From assembly GCA_022774505.1 (NCBI GenBank), contig JALFLW010000003.1:61511-125510 (forward strand): DNA of 64,000 bases, given 5' to 3'. The translations under genes and the position numbers were made by a program. The notes beneath the pieces are model-generated. The model was not told the DNA's origin, ran no database searches, and was given only the letters and a program-made list of their open reading frames with translations. This DNA comes from Lachnospiraceae bacterium (GTDB lineage Bacteria; Bacillota; Clostridia; Lachnospirales; Lachnospiraceae). Shown here piece after piece: positions 53,505-62,193 of this stretch. The number at the start of each line of letters is the position of its first letter. Position 1 is the stretch's first letter.

Positions 53505-54272
53505 GTGGAGAAAATTGTACAGACAGCAGGAAGAACTGCACTTTCAGAATTTGCACCTCAATTTGCGCATTTCAATGATGATGTGCTTTTTGGTGAGAAT
53601 TGGAACAATCAGGATATTGATGTAAAAACAAGAAGTATTATTACGGTGGTTGCACTGATGGCATCCGGAATTACAGATTCCTCTTTGAAATTCCATTTAC
53701 AAAATGCCAAGGATCATGGAGTGACACAAAAAGAGATTGCGGCAATTATCACACATACGGCATTTTATACAGGATGGCCTAAGGGATGGGCTGTTTTTAA
53801 TCTGGCCAAAGAGGTCTGGAATGTGGCAGAAGGTGATTTATCTTATGAGGATGAGGCAATGAGAGCCCATGCAAAATCTATGGTATTTCCGATCGGTGAT
53901 CCTAATGATGCATTTGCACAGTATTTTATAGGACAGAGCTATCTGGCACCGGTTTCTACAGATCAGGCAGGCATTTTTAATGTAACCTTTGAGCCGGGAT
54001 GCCATAACAACTGGCATATTCACCATGCAAAGAATGGTGGAGGACAGATACTTATATGTGTAGCAGGACGCGGCTATTATCAGGAAGAGGGCAAAGAGGC
54101 CATTGAGATGAAACCGGGAGACTGCATTAATATTCCGGCGGAAGTAAAACATTGGCATGGTGCGGCACCGACAGAGTGGTTTTCCCATCTGGCTGTAGAG
54201 GTACCCGGAGAGGAGACTTCTAATGAGTGGTGTGAGCCGGTGACAGATGAGGTATATGCAAAGCTGAAATAA
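53505..54272 (+). CDS. Carboxymuconolactone decarboxylase - cupin fusion
   Basis: A 255-residue fusion of two small folds. Residues about 25-110 are carboxymuconolactone decarboxylase-like (VKTRSIITVVALMASG, KEIAAIITHTAFYTGWP). Residues about 150-240 form a cupin with the metal-binding HIHHAKNGGGQILICVAGRG and AEVKHWHGA. Similar fused proteins occur next to flavodoxins in gut anaerobes and may have roles in redox or quinone-type chemistry, but no substrate is known. The start is a GTG; GTG 53496 is possible. The repeat element begins directly after the stop. Confidence 0.85.
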   Translation: MEKIVQTAGRTALSEFAPQFAHFNDDVLFGENWNNQDIDVKTRSIITVVALMASGITDSSLKFHLQNAKDHGVTQKEIAAIITHTAFYTGWPKGWAVFNLAKEVWNVAEGDLSYEDEAMRAHAKSMVFPIGDPNDAFAQYFIGQSYLAPVSTDQAGIFNVTFEPGCHNNWHIHHAKNGGGQILICVAGRGYYQEEGKEAIEMKPGDCINIPAEVKHWHGAAPTEWFSHLAVEVPGEETSNEWCEPVTDEVYAKLK

Positions 54273-54357
54273 GTGCAAAACCAGCGTTTTGCACTCCAAG
54301 AATTGCTCCGCAATTCTCGTTGGCTTCCCTCTACGTTACAAGCATTTTCCTATACAC
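54273..54357 (-). repeat. Intergenic repeat element, copy 3 (inverted)
   Basis: Third copy, on the minus strand. It keeps the internal hairpin AGAATTGC-GGA-GCAATTCT and ends GTGCAAAAC-GCTG-GTTTTGCAC, where copies 1 and 2 have GGGC...GCCC. The change is on both arms of the stem, so the pairing is kept. It abuts the cupin stop and the 3' end of the araC remnant. Confidence 0.85.
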
Positions 54358-54400
54358 AAATAAAGAGTCAGGTATATCGTTTTTGGGAAATTTGAGAATC

Positions 54401-54958
54401 TTATAAAAGATTATACAAAGCAGTAAGGCAGGGGACAGTATACTTTTTGGATAAGTCGCTCGTAATGATGTTTTCTGCCTCTGTTTCTTTGGTTTCCCAT
54501 ATGTTTTTTACGAGAAAGGATAGATCATCACTCATCTGATGGATGTACAGACCGGTATTTTTACAAAACATATCAGACAGACGATTCAGATCAATTCCAA
54601 GAAAAGAAAGAAAACGGTTGTGATCTGATAAATTCGAGTCGGACAGATCCAGATAAAGCTGGATCCCTTCATAAATGCTGCCGGGATAATAAAAATCCTT
54701 GGTGGGAAGTATTGTACTGATGCATATCTCGTTTTCTTTCACAATAGCATATTTGTTTCCGGAAAGAGTTGCTTCGCATCTTCCATGTATACAGAAATTA
54801 ATAATGAGCATGCGGTCAGAATAGACAGAGCTGCTTTTCACAGCGCAGCTGTCGGTATATATTTGATTAAATGCAATATGAAGTCCCCGGATGAGAGTGT
54901 ACATATTTACGCACTCGTTATTTTGATAGTTTAGTGTCATATGTTTTTCATAATTCAT
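54401..54958 (-). pseudogene. AraC-family regulator remnant lacking its DNA-binding domain
   Basis: A 185-codon reading frame resembling the N-terminal cupin-like sensor half of an AraC regulator (FCIHGRCEATLSGNKYAIVKENEICISTI, DFYYPGSIYEGIQLYLDL). The expected HTH domains are missing. After the stop (TAA at 54401-54403) the same frame continues as DSQISQKRYT, which fits the linker of such proteins, then hits another stop just before the repeat element. This suggests a nonsense mutation plus deletion at the element's edge. GGAGA five bases ahead of 54958 supports the start. A functional sensor-only protein is possible but unlikely. Confidence 0.7.
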
Positions 54959-55329
54959 AGAAATCTCCAATCGGGTATATGTAAGTACTGCTATTTTAAC
55001 AAGATAGAAAAAGTAATACAAGATAATTAAAAAAAGTGATTGCTAAATGGGCTTAAAATATATAAATGGATTTTACAGAGCTATATATGTCTGCTAGAAT
55101 AAGCGAGGTTAGAAGATACTAACCTTTATTTTATTGTATAAGGAAAAAATATGTGTAGTCCGCTTGCTGAAAAACAAGGATGCAACTATAATGAAGTTAT
55201 GGACATGAGTTGTATCAATGTTTTAATGGGCATTACAGTATGGATCTTAAGTTGAAGTATTAGAACTGGAAGGTTTGCATAGTAGAATTACTAATAATGA
55301 TAGAAAAATATGGCTCGAGGTGTGAGTAG
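54959..55329. other. Noncoding stretch with one possible small ORF
   Basis: AT-rich spacer. The frame 55151-55255 (+) encodes 34 residues with AAGGAAAA as a weak site, but resembles no known protein and could be a gene remnant. No terminator hairpin or strong promoter is seen. Confidence 0.4.
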
Positions 55330-56058
55330 ATGAAAGAATTATATGCTGAATTATTTAATAAGTGTAGGGGATTGGATGGTTTTTGTGAGTCATCAAATTT
55401 TGTGGCTATTACGGGGGACTTGGATCATCAGCAACAAAGATTTATGCTGATCGGACGAGCCTGTAATGGTTGGGATGATTTTTCGTTAAATCTTGACGAT
55501 TGTGATGAGTATTCTAATATTGCCGATATAGAGTTTTATGATAGGAACAGATGGGGATGGATAAAAGAATATAGAGGGGCACTGTATAGTGGACATACAG
55601 ATCCGCCAACGTATTGTGTAAGTCAAAAACCGTTTTGGGATTACAGTAAATCTATATGGCAATGTATTAGCGGAAAACAAGCAAAGGGAAAGTGGATGGA
55701 GAATATTGCATGGAGTAATTTGTACAAAGTGTCTCCGGCTGTTTCCGGCAATCCGGAAGAAGAATATAAACAAGTCGAATTGGATACTTGTAAAAAGATA
55801 TTAATAAGGGAGCTTGAACTGATCAAGCCGACCCATATATTTATGCCGGTGGGATATTATGGCTGGTTTGAAGATTTCAAAGATATTTTTTCAGATGTAA
55901 AATATCTTGGGAGTAATGTATCGAGAGGAAAAAATAAGAATACTATTTACGTAGAAGCTACTGCCAAATGGAAGGATGCAAAAGTGGTTATTTCTTGCAG
56001 ACCTGAATATAGGGACAAGGAGAGCTTCGTTGAAGCTGTTTCAAAGGCATTTTTGTAA
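55330..56058 (+). CDS. Uncharacterised protein, possibly UDG-superfamily-like
   Basis: A 242-residue soluble protein with AT-rich codon use. FMLIGRACNGWDDF near residue 40 recalls the first motif of some uracil-DNA glycosylase-fold proteins, and a mid-protein IAWSNLYKVSP and late HIFMPVGYYGWF loop fit such a fold loosely. No catalytic set can be confirmed. It stands alone upstream of ffh, with the neighbouring broken araC gene and noncoding sequence, so it may be recently acquired. GAGGTG lies seven bases before the start. Confidence 0.6.
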   Translation: MKELYAELFNKCRGLDGFCESSNFVAITGDLDHQQQRFMLIGRACNGWDDFSLNLDDCDEYSNIADIEFYDRNRWGWIKEYRGALYSGHTDPPTYCVSQKPFWDYSKSIWQCISGKQAKGKWMENIAWSNLYKVSPAVSGNPEEEYKQVELDTCKKILIRELELIKPTHIFMPVGYYGWFEDFKDIFSDVKYLGSNVSRGKNKNTIYVEATAKWKDAKVVISCRPEYRDKESFVEAVSKAFL

Positions 56059-56197
56059 TTCTTAATGGAAGAAAAATCAAATAAATTACAACATATTGCC
56101 GGTAAAATATTTATAATGGATCATTCGGCAGACATATAAAGATGAAAACTCGCAAATGTGAGAGAAAGATTTCAAATAAAAATGTCAAGAAAAATAC

Positions 56198-56226
56198 TTG
56201 ACAACATTAAATTGATTGTGTATACT
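56198..56226 (+). promoter_or_regulatory. Sigma-A promoter of the ffh operon
   Basis: A perfect TTGACA (56198-56203), a 17-bp spacer and TATACT (56221-56226). The start should be near 56233, giving a leader of about 72 bases. Confidence 0.85.
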
Positions 56227-56261
56227 ACCCATTGTGTTGTAAGAGCAGACTTTTGAGCCTG

Positions 56262-56304
56262 CGGCCCAGAGTTTGCAGGTCTTTGGAAAGGCATGGTTAT
56301 TTAT
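56262..56304 (+). promoter_or_regulatory. ffh leader element shared with the response regulator gene
   Basis: Thirty-one bases, 56268-56298, match 6794-6824 at 28 positions, including GTCTTTGGAAAGGCATGG. In both genes an ATG inside the element is in frame and is followed 12 bases later by the probable true start. CCTGC/GCAGG pair across the leader. It may be an unusual ribosome site or a regulatory structure. Confidence 0.55.
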
Positions 56305-57663
56305 ATGGCATTTGATAGTTTATCCGAAAAGCTGCAAAACGTATTTAAGAATCTCCGTAGCAAGGGACGTTTGACGGAGGAGGATGTTAAGGCGGCTTTA
56401 AAGGAAGTGAAGATGGCTCTTCTGGAGGCGGATGTAAACTTTAAAGTGGTTAAGAATTTCGTCAAAACAGTGCAGGAGCGTGCAGTAGGACAGGATGTGA
56501 TGAACAGCCTGACTCCGGGGCAGATGGTGATCAAGCTTGTAAATGAAGAGCTTGTCAATCTCATGGGCAGTGAGACCACAGAGATTGCATTGAAACCGTC
56601 TAATGAGATAACCGTTATTATGATGTGCGGTCTTCAGGGTGCCGGTAAGACCACGACCACAGCCAAGATTGCAGGCAAGCTGAAACAGAAAGGACGCCGT
56701 CCGCTTTTGGCAGCTTGTGATATTTATCGTCCTGCGGCGATCGAGCAGTTAAAGGTCAATGGAGAAAAGCAGGGAGTCGAGGTATTCTCGATGGGTACCA
56801 GCCATAAACCGGTTGATATCGCCAAGGCAGCCATTGAGCATGCAACAGCACAGAAAGAGAATGTCGTGATCCTGGATACGGCAGGACGTCTTCATGTGGA
56901 TGAGGACATGATGGGAGAATTACAGGAGATCAAGGAAAATGTAGACATTGATCAGACTATCCTTGTTGTAGATTCCATGACCGGTCAGGATGCCGTTAAT
57001 GTGGCGAAGACATTCCATGAGAAAATCGAGATTGACGGAGTTATTTTAACAAAGTTAGATGGTGATACCAGAGGTGGTGCTGCTCTTTCTATCCGTGCAG
57101 TAACAGGGCGTCCGATCCTGTATGTCGGCATGGGAGAGAAGCTTTCTGATCTGGAGCAGTTTCATCCGGATCGAATGGCATCCCGTATTCTTGGAATGGG
57201 CGATGTGCTTACGTTGATCGAGAAAGCAGAGGCAGAGATCGATCAGGACAAGGCAAGAGAGATGGAGAAAAAATTCCGTAAAGCGGAATTTGATTTCAAT
57301 GATTTCCTGGAGCAGATCGGCCAAATGAAAAAAATGGGTGGTATCAAAAGTATTCTCGGTATGATGCCGGGCATGGGACTTCCGGCAGATCTTGATATTG
57401 ATGATGATGTCTTTAAAGGGACAGAGGCGATCATTTATTCCATGACGCCGGAGGAAAGAGGCAATCCGGCGCTGATCAATCCATCCCGAAAAAAACGTAT
57501 TGCCAAGGGAGCCGGGGTTGAGATCGCAGAGGTAAATAAGCTCATCAAACAGTTTGAGCAGTCACGGAAGATGATGAAGCAGATGTCAGGGATGATGTCG
57601 GGAAAAGGTAAAAAGAAAGGACGCTTCGGAGGCGGAATGCCAAAGCTTCCGTTCGGATTTTAA
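56305..57663 (+). CDS. ffh: Signal recognition particle protein
   Basis: Ffh is the GTPase of the signal recognition particle. The 452-residue protein has the N domain (MAFDSLSEKLQNVF), G domain motifs GLQGAGKTTTTAKIAGKL (near 109), AACDIYRPAAIEQL, DTAGRLHVDEDMMGEL and TKLDGDTRGG, and a methionine-rich M domain (GMMPGMGLP through MKQMSGMMSGKGKKKG). Start ATG 56305 matches the family; the frame is open to 56293. Its ylxM partner is not adjacent. It begins the operon with rpsP, khpA, rimM and trmD. Confidence 0.97.
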   Translation: MAFDSLSEKLQNVFKNLRSKGRLTEEDVKAALKEVKMALLEADVNFKVVKNFVKTVQERAVGQDVMNSLTPGQMVIKLVNEELVNLMGSETTEIALKPSNEITVIMMCGLQGAGKTTTTAKIAGKLKQKGRRPLLAACDIYRPAAIEQLKVNGEKQGVEVFSMGTSHKPVDIAKAAIEHATAQKENVVILDTAGRLHVDEDMMGELQEIKENVDIDQTILVVDSMTGQDAVNVAKTFHEKIEIDGVILTKLDGDTRGGAALSIRAVTGRPILYVGMGEKLSDLEQFHPDRMASRILGMGDVLTLIEKAEAEIDQDKAREMEKKFRKAEFDFNDFLEQIGQMKKMGGIKSILGMMPGMGLPADLDIDDDVFKGTEAIIYSMTPEERGNPALINPSRKKRIAKGAGVEIAEVNKLIKQFEQSRKMMKQMSGMMSGKGKKKGRFGGGMPKLPFGF

Positions 57664-57736
57664 AAAATGCATTCAGATTCCGATCCTGTCGGGATTTGTA
57701 TATAAATAGTACAAGTAAGATTAGGAGGTGAAAGAC

Positions 57737-57979
57737 ATGGCAGTAAAGATCAGATTAAGAAGAATGGGTAAGAAGAAAGCACCTTTCTATAGAGTAGTAG
57801 TTGCTGATTCCAGATCTCCAAGAGATGGTAAGTTTATCGATGAGATCGGTACCTATGATCCAAATCAGGACCCAAGCGTTTTCAAGTTTGACGAGGAAAA
57901 GGCTAAGCAGTGGTTGGCAAATGGTGCTAAGCCGACTGAGACAGTTGGTAAGCTGTTAAAGCAGGCTGGAATCGAGTAA
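57737..57979 (+). CDS. rpsP: 30S ribosomal protein S16
   Basis: An 80-residue ribosomal protein with the signature [32 protein letters not shown] and [12 protein letters not shown] 57737 has GGAGGTGA seven bases before it; the frame's GTG at 57728 is discounted. Placed between ffh and khpA as usual. Confidence 0.97.
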   Translation: MAVKIRLRRMGKKKAPFYRVVVADSRSPRDGKFIDEIGTYDPNQDPSVFKFDEEKAKQWLANGAKPTETVGKLLKQAGIE

Positions 57980-58009
57980 TTTTTTTGACCAGTGAGGATG
58001 TGTAAAAAT

Positions 58010-58240
58010 ATGAAAGAATTAGTGGAAGTTCTCGCACAGGCACTTGTGGATCACCCGGAAGAGGTGGTCGTTACAGAGACTGAGACCGAGAATGAGATCC
58101 TGTTGGAGTTGAAAGTTGCTTCTGATGACATGGGTAAGGTTATCGGAAAGCAGGGCCGTATTGCTAAGGCGATCCGTACTGTTGTTAAAGCGGCTGCCTA
58201 TAATACGGACAAAAAGATTACTGTAGAAATCGGACAGTAG
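58010..58240 (+). CDS. khpA: KH-domain RNA-binding protein KhpA
   Basis: A 76-residue single KH-domain protein with the GxxG loop in GKVIGKQGRIAKAIRTVVKAAA. KhpA with KhpB regulates cell size and sRNA-type interactions in some Firmicutes. ATG 58010 matches the family; the frame's GTG at 57992 is discounted. It is followed by a terminator-like hairpin, then rimM. Confidence 0.94.
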   Translation: MKELVEVLAQALVDHPEEVVVTETETENEILLELKVASDDMGKVIGKQGRIAKAIRTVVKAAAYNTDKKITVEIGQ

Positions 58241-58250
58241 GTTCGTGAAA

Positions 58251-58285
58251 ACGCCTGTACATTTTTATGTACAGGTGTATTTTAC
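58251..58285 (+). terminator. Terminator-like hairpin between khpA and rimM
   Basis: A 12-bp stem (ACGCCTGTACAT with ATGTACAGGTGT, one G-U) has a four-base loop and an ATTTTACTTT tail. It may only reduce readthrough into rimM, as the operon normally continues. Confidence 0.6.
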
Positions 58286-58359
58286 TTTATAGCTTTTTTT
58301 GCTATTCACTATCATAAATAATAAATTCCGGTACAGCCGGGATGAAATGGAGATTATAA

Positions 58360-58863
58360 ATGGAAGATTATTTTCGCGTGGGGGTTATTGCAAATACCCA
58401 TGGAATTAAAGGAGAGGTAAAAGTTTTTCCTACAACAGAGGACCCTCAGAGATTTAAGGGGATGAAAGAGATCATCCTTGATACAGGAAATGAAAAGAAG
58501 ACGTTGGAAGTTGCTTCGGCTCGTTTCTTTAAAAATATGGTTATATTAAAGTTTAAAGGAATAGACTCTATTAATGATATAGAGAAATATAAGGGGAAAG
58601 ATCTGTTGGTGACAAGAGAAAATGCCATTCCTCTTAATGAAGGTGAATATTATATTGCGGATATCCTCGGTGCCAGGGTGGTCACAGAGGATGGAGAGCA
58701 GTTTGGAATATTAAAGGATGTATTGACTACAGGAGCTAACGATGTATATGTGGTAGAACACGAGGGAAAGGAAGTGCTTCTTCCGGTGATACCGGATTGT
58801 GTTTTGTCACGGGATATGGAAGCGAAGGTGGTTACGGTTCATATTATGGAGGGACTGTTATAA
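58360..58863 (+). CDS. rimM: Ribosome maturation factor RimM
   Basis: RimM helps mature the 30S subunit. The 167-residue protein has an N-terminal barrel ([25 protein letters not shown]) and a PRC-barrel C-terminal part ([37 protein letters not shown]). It precedes trmD by 55 bases. The start is the ATG after ATGGAGA. Confidence 0.96.
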   Translation: MEDYFRVGVIANTHGIKGEVKVFPTTEDPQRFKGMKEIILDTGNEKKTLEVASARFFKNMVILKFKGIDSINDIEKYKGKDLLVTRENAIPLNEGEYYIADILGARVVTEDGEQFGILKDVLTTGANDVYVVEHEGKEVLLPVIPDCVLSRDMEAKVVTVHIMEGLL

Positions 58864-58918
58864 TAATAAACCAGTGAGTGCCAAAGCGGTGATTTTGTAA
58901 ATAAAAAGGTGGTTATTT

Positions 58919-59656
58919 ATGAATTTTCATGTGATGACATTATTTCCGGAGATGATCGAACGGGCTATGGGAGAAAGCATTACAGGCAGGGCGATCAAGG
59001 CAGGACATATATCAGTGAATGCTGTGGATATCCGGGATTTTGCCTATAATAAGCATAACAGGGTGGATGATTATCCTTATGGCGGTGGAGCCGGCATGGT
59101 GATGCAGGCAGAACCGGTATATTTATGCTATGAGAGTATCTGCCGGTCTATTGGGAAAGAGCACCCAAGAGTTGTATTTATGACACCTCAGGGCAGGACT
59201 TTTGATCAGCAGATCGCAGAGGAATTATCGACAGAAGAGGATCTGGTCCTGCTTTGTGGTCACTATGAGGGGATTGATGAGCGGGTACTGGAAAAGATCG
59301 TAACAGATAATATTTCGATTGGTGATTATGTGCTCACTGGAGGAGAGCTTCCGGCTCTTGTCGTGATGGATACGATCTCACGTCTTGTCCCCGGAGTATT
59401 AAATAATGGAATGTCTGCGGTGAAAGAGTCATTTTCGGATAATCTGTTAGAATATCCGCAGTATACACGACCGGAGGAGTGGCGTGGGGAAAAAGTGCCT
59501 CCTGTCCTGCTTTCGGGACATCATAAAAATATTGCTGCCTGGTACAGAGAACAGTCAATTCTCCGGACAGCGAAAAACCGGCCGGATCTGTTAGAAAAGG
59601 CTGAATTGACAGAAAAGGAAAGACAGTGGCTGATGCAACAGCTGGAAAGGAATTGA
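58919..59656 (+). CDS. trmD: tRNA (guanine(37)-N1)-methyltransferase
   Basis: TrmD adds m1G37 to tRNAs using a trefoil-knot SAM-binding fold. The 245-residue protein shows FHVMTLFPEMIE, the hallmark DDYPYGGGAGMVMQAEP, LCGHYEGIDERV and ISIGDYVLTGGELPALVV. Its site AAAAAGGTGGTTATTT is of the degenerate kind seen elsewhere in the window. The usual next gene rplS is absent. Confidence 0.97.
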   Translation: MNFHVMTLFPEMIERAMGESITGRAIKAGHISVNAVDIRDFAYNKHNRVDDYPYGGGAGMVMQAEPVYLCYESICRSIGKEHPRVVFMTPQGRTFDQQIAEELSTEEDLVLLCGHYEGIDERVLEKIVTDNISIGDYVLTGGELPALVVMDTISRLVPGVLNNGMSAVKESFSDNLLEYPQYTRPEEWRGEKVPPVLLSGHHKNIAAWYREQSILRTAKNRPDLLEKAELTEKERQWLMQQLERN

Positions 59657-59663
59657 TATTATC

Positions 59664-60962
59664 ATGAAAAGCAGAATATTCAAAGTAACGGTGATTATTT
59701 TGACAATAGCATTTGTTTTGGTGGAGACCGCCCCGAAATGGCAGCTGAGAGCAGCAAATGACGAGGAAATTGTTACGACAGAAATATCGGTTGATGATGG
59801 TACAGAGGATGTCACAGAGGATACAAAGGATGCAGAGCCAAAGGAGTCAAAGGCACCGAAAAAGCCGGACAGACAGCCTTATAAGGAGAAAAATACGGTT
59901 AAAAATATTTCCAAAAAGCCGGTTGCAGAAAAAACATCCTTAAAAAATAAGAAAAATGTCTCAAAAAATAAAAAGAAAAACAAGGCAAAAGCAAAGCCGA
60001 CACCGGTTCCGACATACCGCCCGATCGAGGGAAGGGTATTATCCCACAATACGCAGTATATTTTCAGACTTCGTAAGTTAAAAAAGGAAAATAAAAGGAT
60101 TACGAGAAAGAGATCTGCTCTTATTACAAAGACTCAGTCGCTTACCGTCAGGCAGGCATATTTAAAGAAAATGGATCGTGTGATCGGTGAAAGCACTCTG
60201 GCGGTGAAAGTCGCTGCCACAGGAACTGCCGTATCGGGACCTGTCTCAGCCGCTGCTATACAGGGATTGGATTCTACGGTAGATCAGGTGGTCAATCAGG
60301 GATATATCTTATGCAATCCGAATTATTTTGATATGTTGACAGATTCCGGTCTTGAAACATTTTTTGAAGAGAAGGAAACGATCGATCTGGGTGTATATTT
60401 GGACAGAGAGATCAAGGATTGTGGAACAGAATTAAAGAAATTAAATAAACCAGTCCGTAAATTAAAAAAGAAATATGAAAAGATTCATTCTCGTTACATC
60501 AAAGGAATGAAAAAACATAATGCCGTATTTTTTGATCCGAAAGATCTGACGGTCCAAAGTCATGCAACAGTGGCACAGATGCGAAAGATGCTGAAGGGGA
60601 CAGCGCTGGAAAAACTGGCTCCGGTGTTTGTAAAAGAGGAAAAGAGCTATGGTATAAATGCGATTGGTCTTGCTTCTATAGCTGCATTGGAAAGCGACTG
60701 GGGAACATCCCGGAGAGCCCGTGAGGATCATAATCTGACCGGATTTGGGGTGAATACGGATGAGGCGGAGGGGATCAATGCTTCATCTGATCAGGAAAAT
60801 ATTAAGAGAACGGCCGGATGGATCGCAGAAAATTATCTGGATGAAAATGGAATTTATTATAAAGGAAAGGGACTTCCGGGGATTAATAAGTATTATTCTG
60901 CATCTTATACCTGGGCCTGGAAGGTTGAGAATTGTGCGCAACAGATGTTTGATAATCTGTAG
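59664..60962 (+). CDS. Secreted GH73-type N-acetylglucosaminidase
   Basis: A 432-residue exported protein. A signal peptide (about 1-30) is followed by a long K/E/P/T-rich linker (about 35-120) and a helical region (about 130-280). The last 120 residues form a glucosaminidase domain with the catalytic glutamate in IAALESDWGTSRRAREDHNLTGFG. It probably cleaves N-acetylglucosamine linkages in peptidoglycan, perhaps during growth or sporulation. It begins seven bases after the trmD stop, outside that operon's usual content, and the next gene encodes a lipoprotein in the same direction. Confidence 0.85.
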   Translation: MKSRIFKVTVIILTIAFVLVETAPKWQLRAANDEEIVTTEISVDDGTEDVTEDTKDAEPKESKAPKKPDRQPYKEKNTVKNISKKPVAEKTSLKNKKNVSKNKKKNKAKAKPTPVPTYRPIEGRVLSHNTQYIFRLRKLKKENKRITRKRSALITKTQSLTVRQAYLKKMDRVIGESTLAVKVAATGTAVSGPVSAAAIQGLDSTVDQVVNQGYILCNPNYFDMLTDSGLETFFEEKETIDLGVYLDREIKDCGTELKKLNKPVRKLKKKYEKIHSRYIKGMKKHNAVFFDPKDLTVQSHATVAQMRKMLKGTALEKLAPVFVKEEKSYGINAIGLASIAALESDWGTSRRAREDHNLTGFGVNTDEAEGINASSDQENIKRTAGWIAENYLDENGIYYKGKGLPGINKYYSASYTWAWKVENCAQQMFDNL

Positions 60963-60977
60963 AATGGGGAACTGTCG

Positions 60978-62042
60978 ATGAATTATTACAATAAACAATA
61001 CAAATCATTCTTTGCAATGTGTCTTATGATAAGTATGGTGATATGCAGCATAACGGGCTGTGTATCACCCTTTTCAGATACCGGAAAAAAGGCAGAGCCA
61101 TTGTCTGTATCCGGTTTTGCGTTTGATACAACGTATACGATCACTCTGCATAAGGGAGGAAACAGGAAGGTACTGGATCATTGTATTTCATTATGTACAA
61201 AATACGAAAAGATTTTTAGTACCACCCGTAAAGACAGTGAATTATATCAGATCAATAAGGTAAGCCGGCAGGCAGCACAAAGCGGTGAGACAGATGGAGA
61301 GATTCAGATTAAAATATCTGAAGACATGAGGGATATTATAAAAAAAGGTCTTTATTATAGCAGGATCTCAGAGGGACGCTTTGATATAACAATTGATCCT
61401 GTGAGCAGCTTGTGGGATTTTTCTTCAGGAAAGGGAAAGGTTCCGGAGAAGGTTTCTATAGAGAAGGCACTTAAATATGTTGATTACAGAAATATTAAAC
61501 TAAAAAAAGATGTACTTATATTGAAAAAATCAGGAATCCGGATTGATCTGGGAGGAATTGCCAAGGGGTATATTGCTGACCGGTTAAAGGAATATCTGTC
61601 CGAAAAAGGGGTCACATCTGCAGTGATCGATCTGGGGGGGAATATTCTCTGCCTGGGCGGAAGAAATGAGAATGAAGGATTTAGGATAGGAATACAACAG
61701 CCCTTTGCAGACCGCAGTGAGACAGTGAGTGTTGTAAATATACGCGACAGATCGGTAGTATCTTCAGGAATTTATGAAAGATATATCAAAGGGGAGGATG
61801 GAGTATTATATCATCATATTTTGAATCCCAAAACGGGATATTCTTATGATAATGATCTATTGGGTGTATCTATCATATCTGATAAGTCGGTCGATGGTGA
61901 TGGACTCTCAACGTCTGTTTTTGCTTTGGGATTGAGCGGAGGCATGAAACTGATCGATTCATTGAAGGATGTGGAGGCGGTATTTATCACAAAAGATGAA
62001 AAATTACACTATTCCAAGGGATTTAAAGCGTATATAAACTGA
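60978..62042 (+). CDS. apbE: FAD:protein FMN transferase (ApbE lipoprotein)
   Basis: ApbE attaches FMN to proteins such as NqrC/RnfG or other extracytoplasmic flavoproteins. The 354-residue protein has a lipoprotein signal (SITGC), the FAFDTTYTITL start, and GGIAKGYIADRL with later DLGGNILCLGG and the metal-binding DGDGLST segment. Neither Rnf nor other targets are in the window. It follows the glucosaminidase by 15 bases. Confidence 0.93.
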   Translation: MNYYNKQYKSFFAMCLMISMVICSITGCVSPFSDTGKKAEPLSVSGFAFDTTYTITLHKGGNRKVLDHCISLCTKYEKIFSTTRKDSELYQINKVSRQAAQSGETDGEIQIKISEDMRDIIKKGLYYSRISEGRFDITIDPVSSLWDFSSGKGKVPEKVSIEKALKYVDYRNIKLKKDVLILKKSGIRIDLGGIAKGYIADRLKEYLSEKGVTSAVIDLGGNILCLGGRNENEGFRIGIQQPFADRSETVSVVNIRDRSVVSSGIYERYIKGEDGVLYHHILNPKTGYSYDNDLLGVSIISDKSVDGDGLSTSVFALGLSGGMKLIDSLKDVEAVFITKDEKLHYSKGFKAYIN

Positions 62043-62193
62043 CGGAAAGGGTCTGTCCGGACAAAGGATAAGGATTCTTTGCGGGAAAAGTCATAATGGT
62101 ATTTCGGAATGCATATAGATAGACAAACAGCAAACCATGCAATGCCCGGTCGGCATGTACCAGTGCATTGCCAACGTATTCCGGGAGGTAGCC

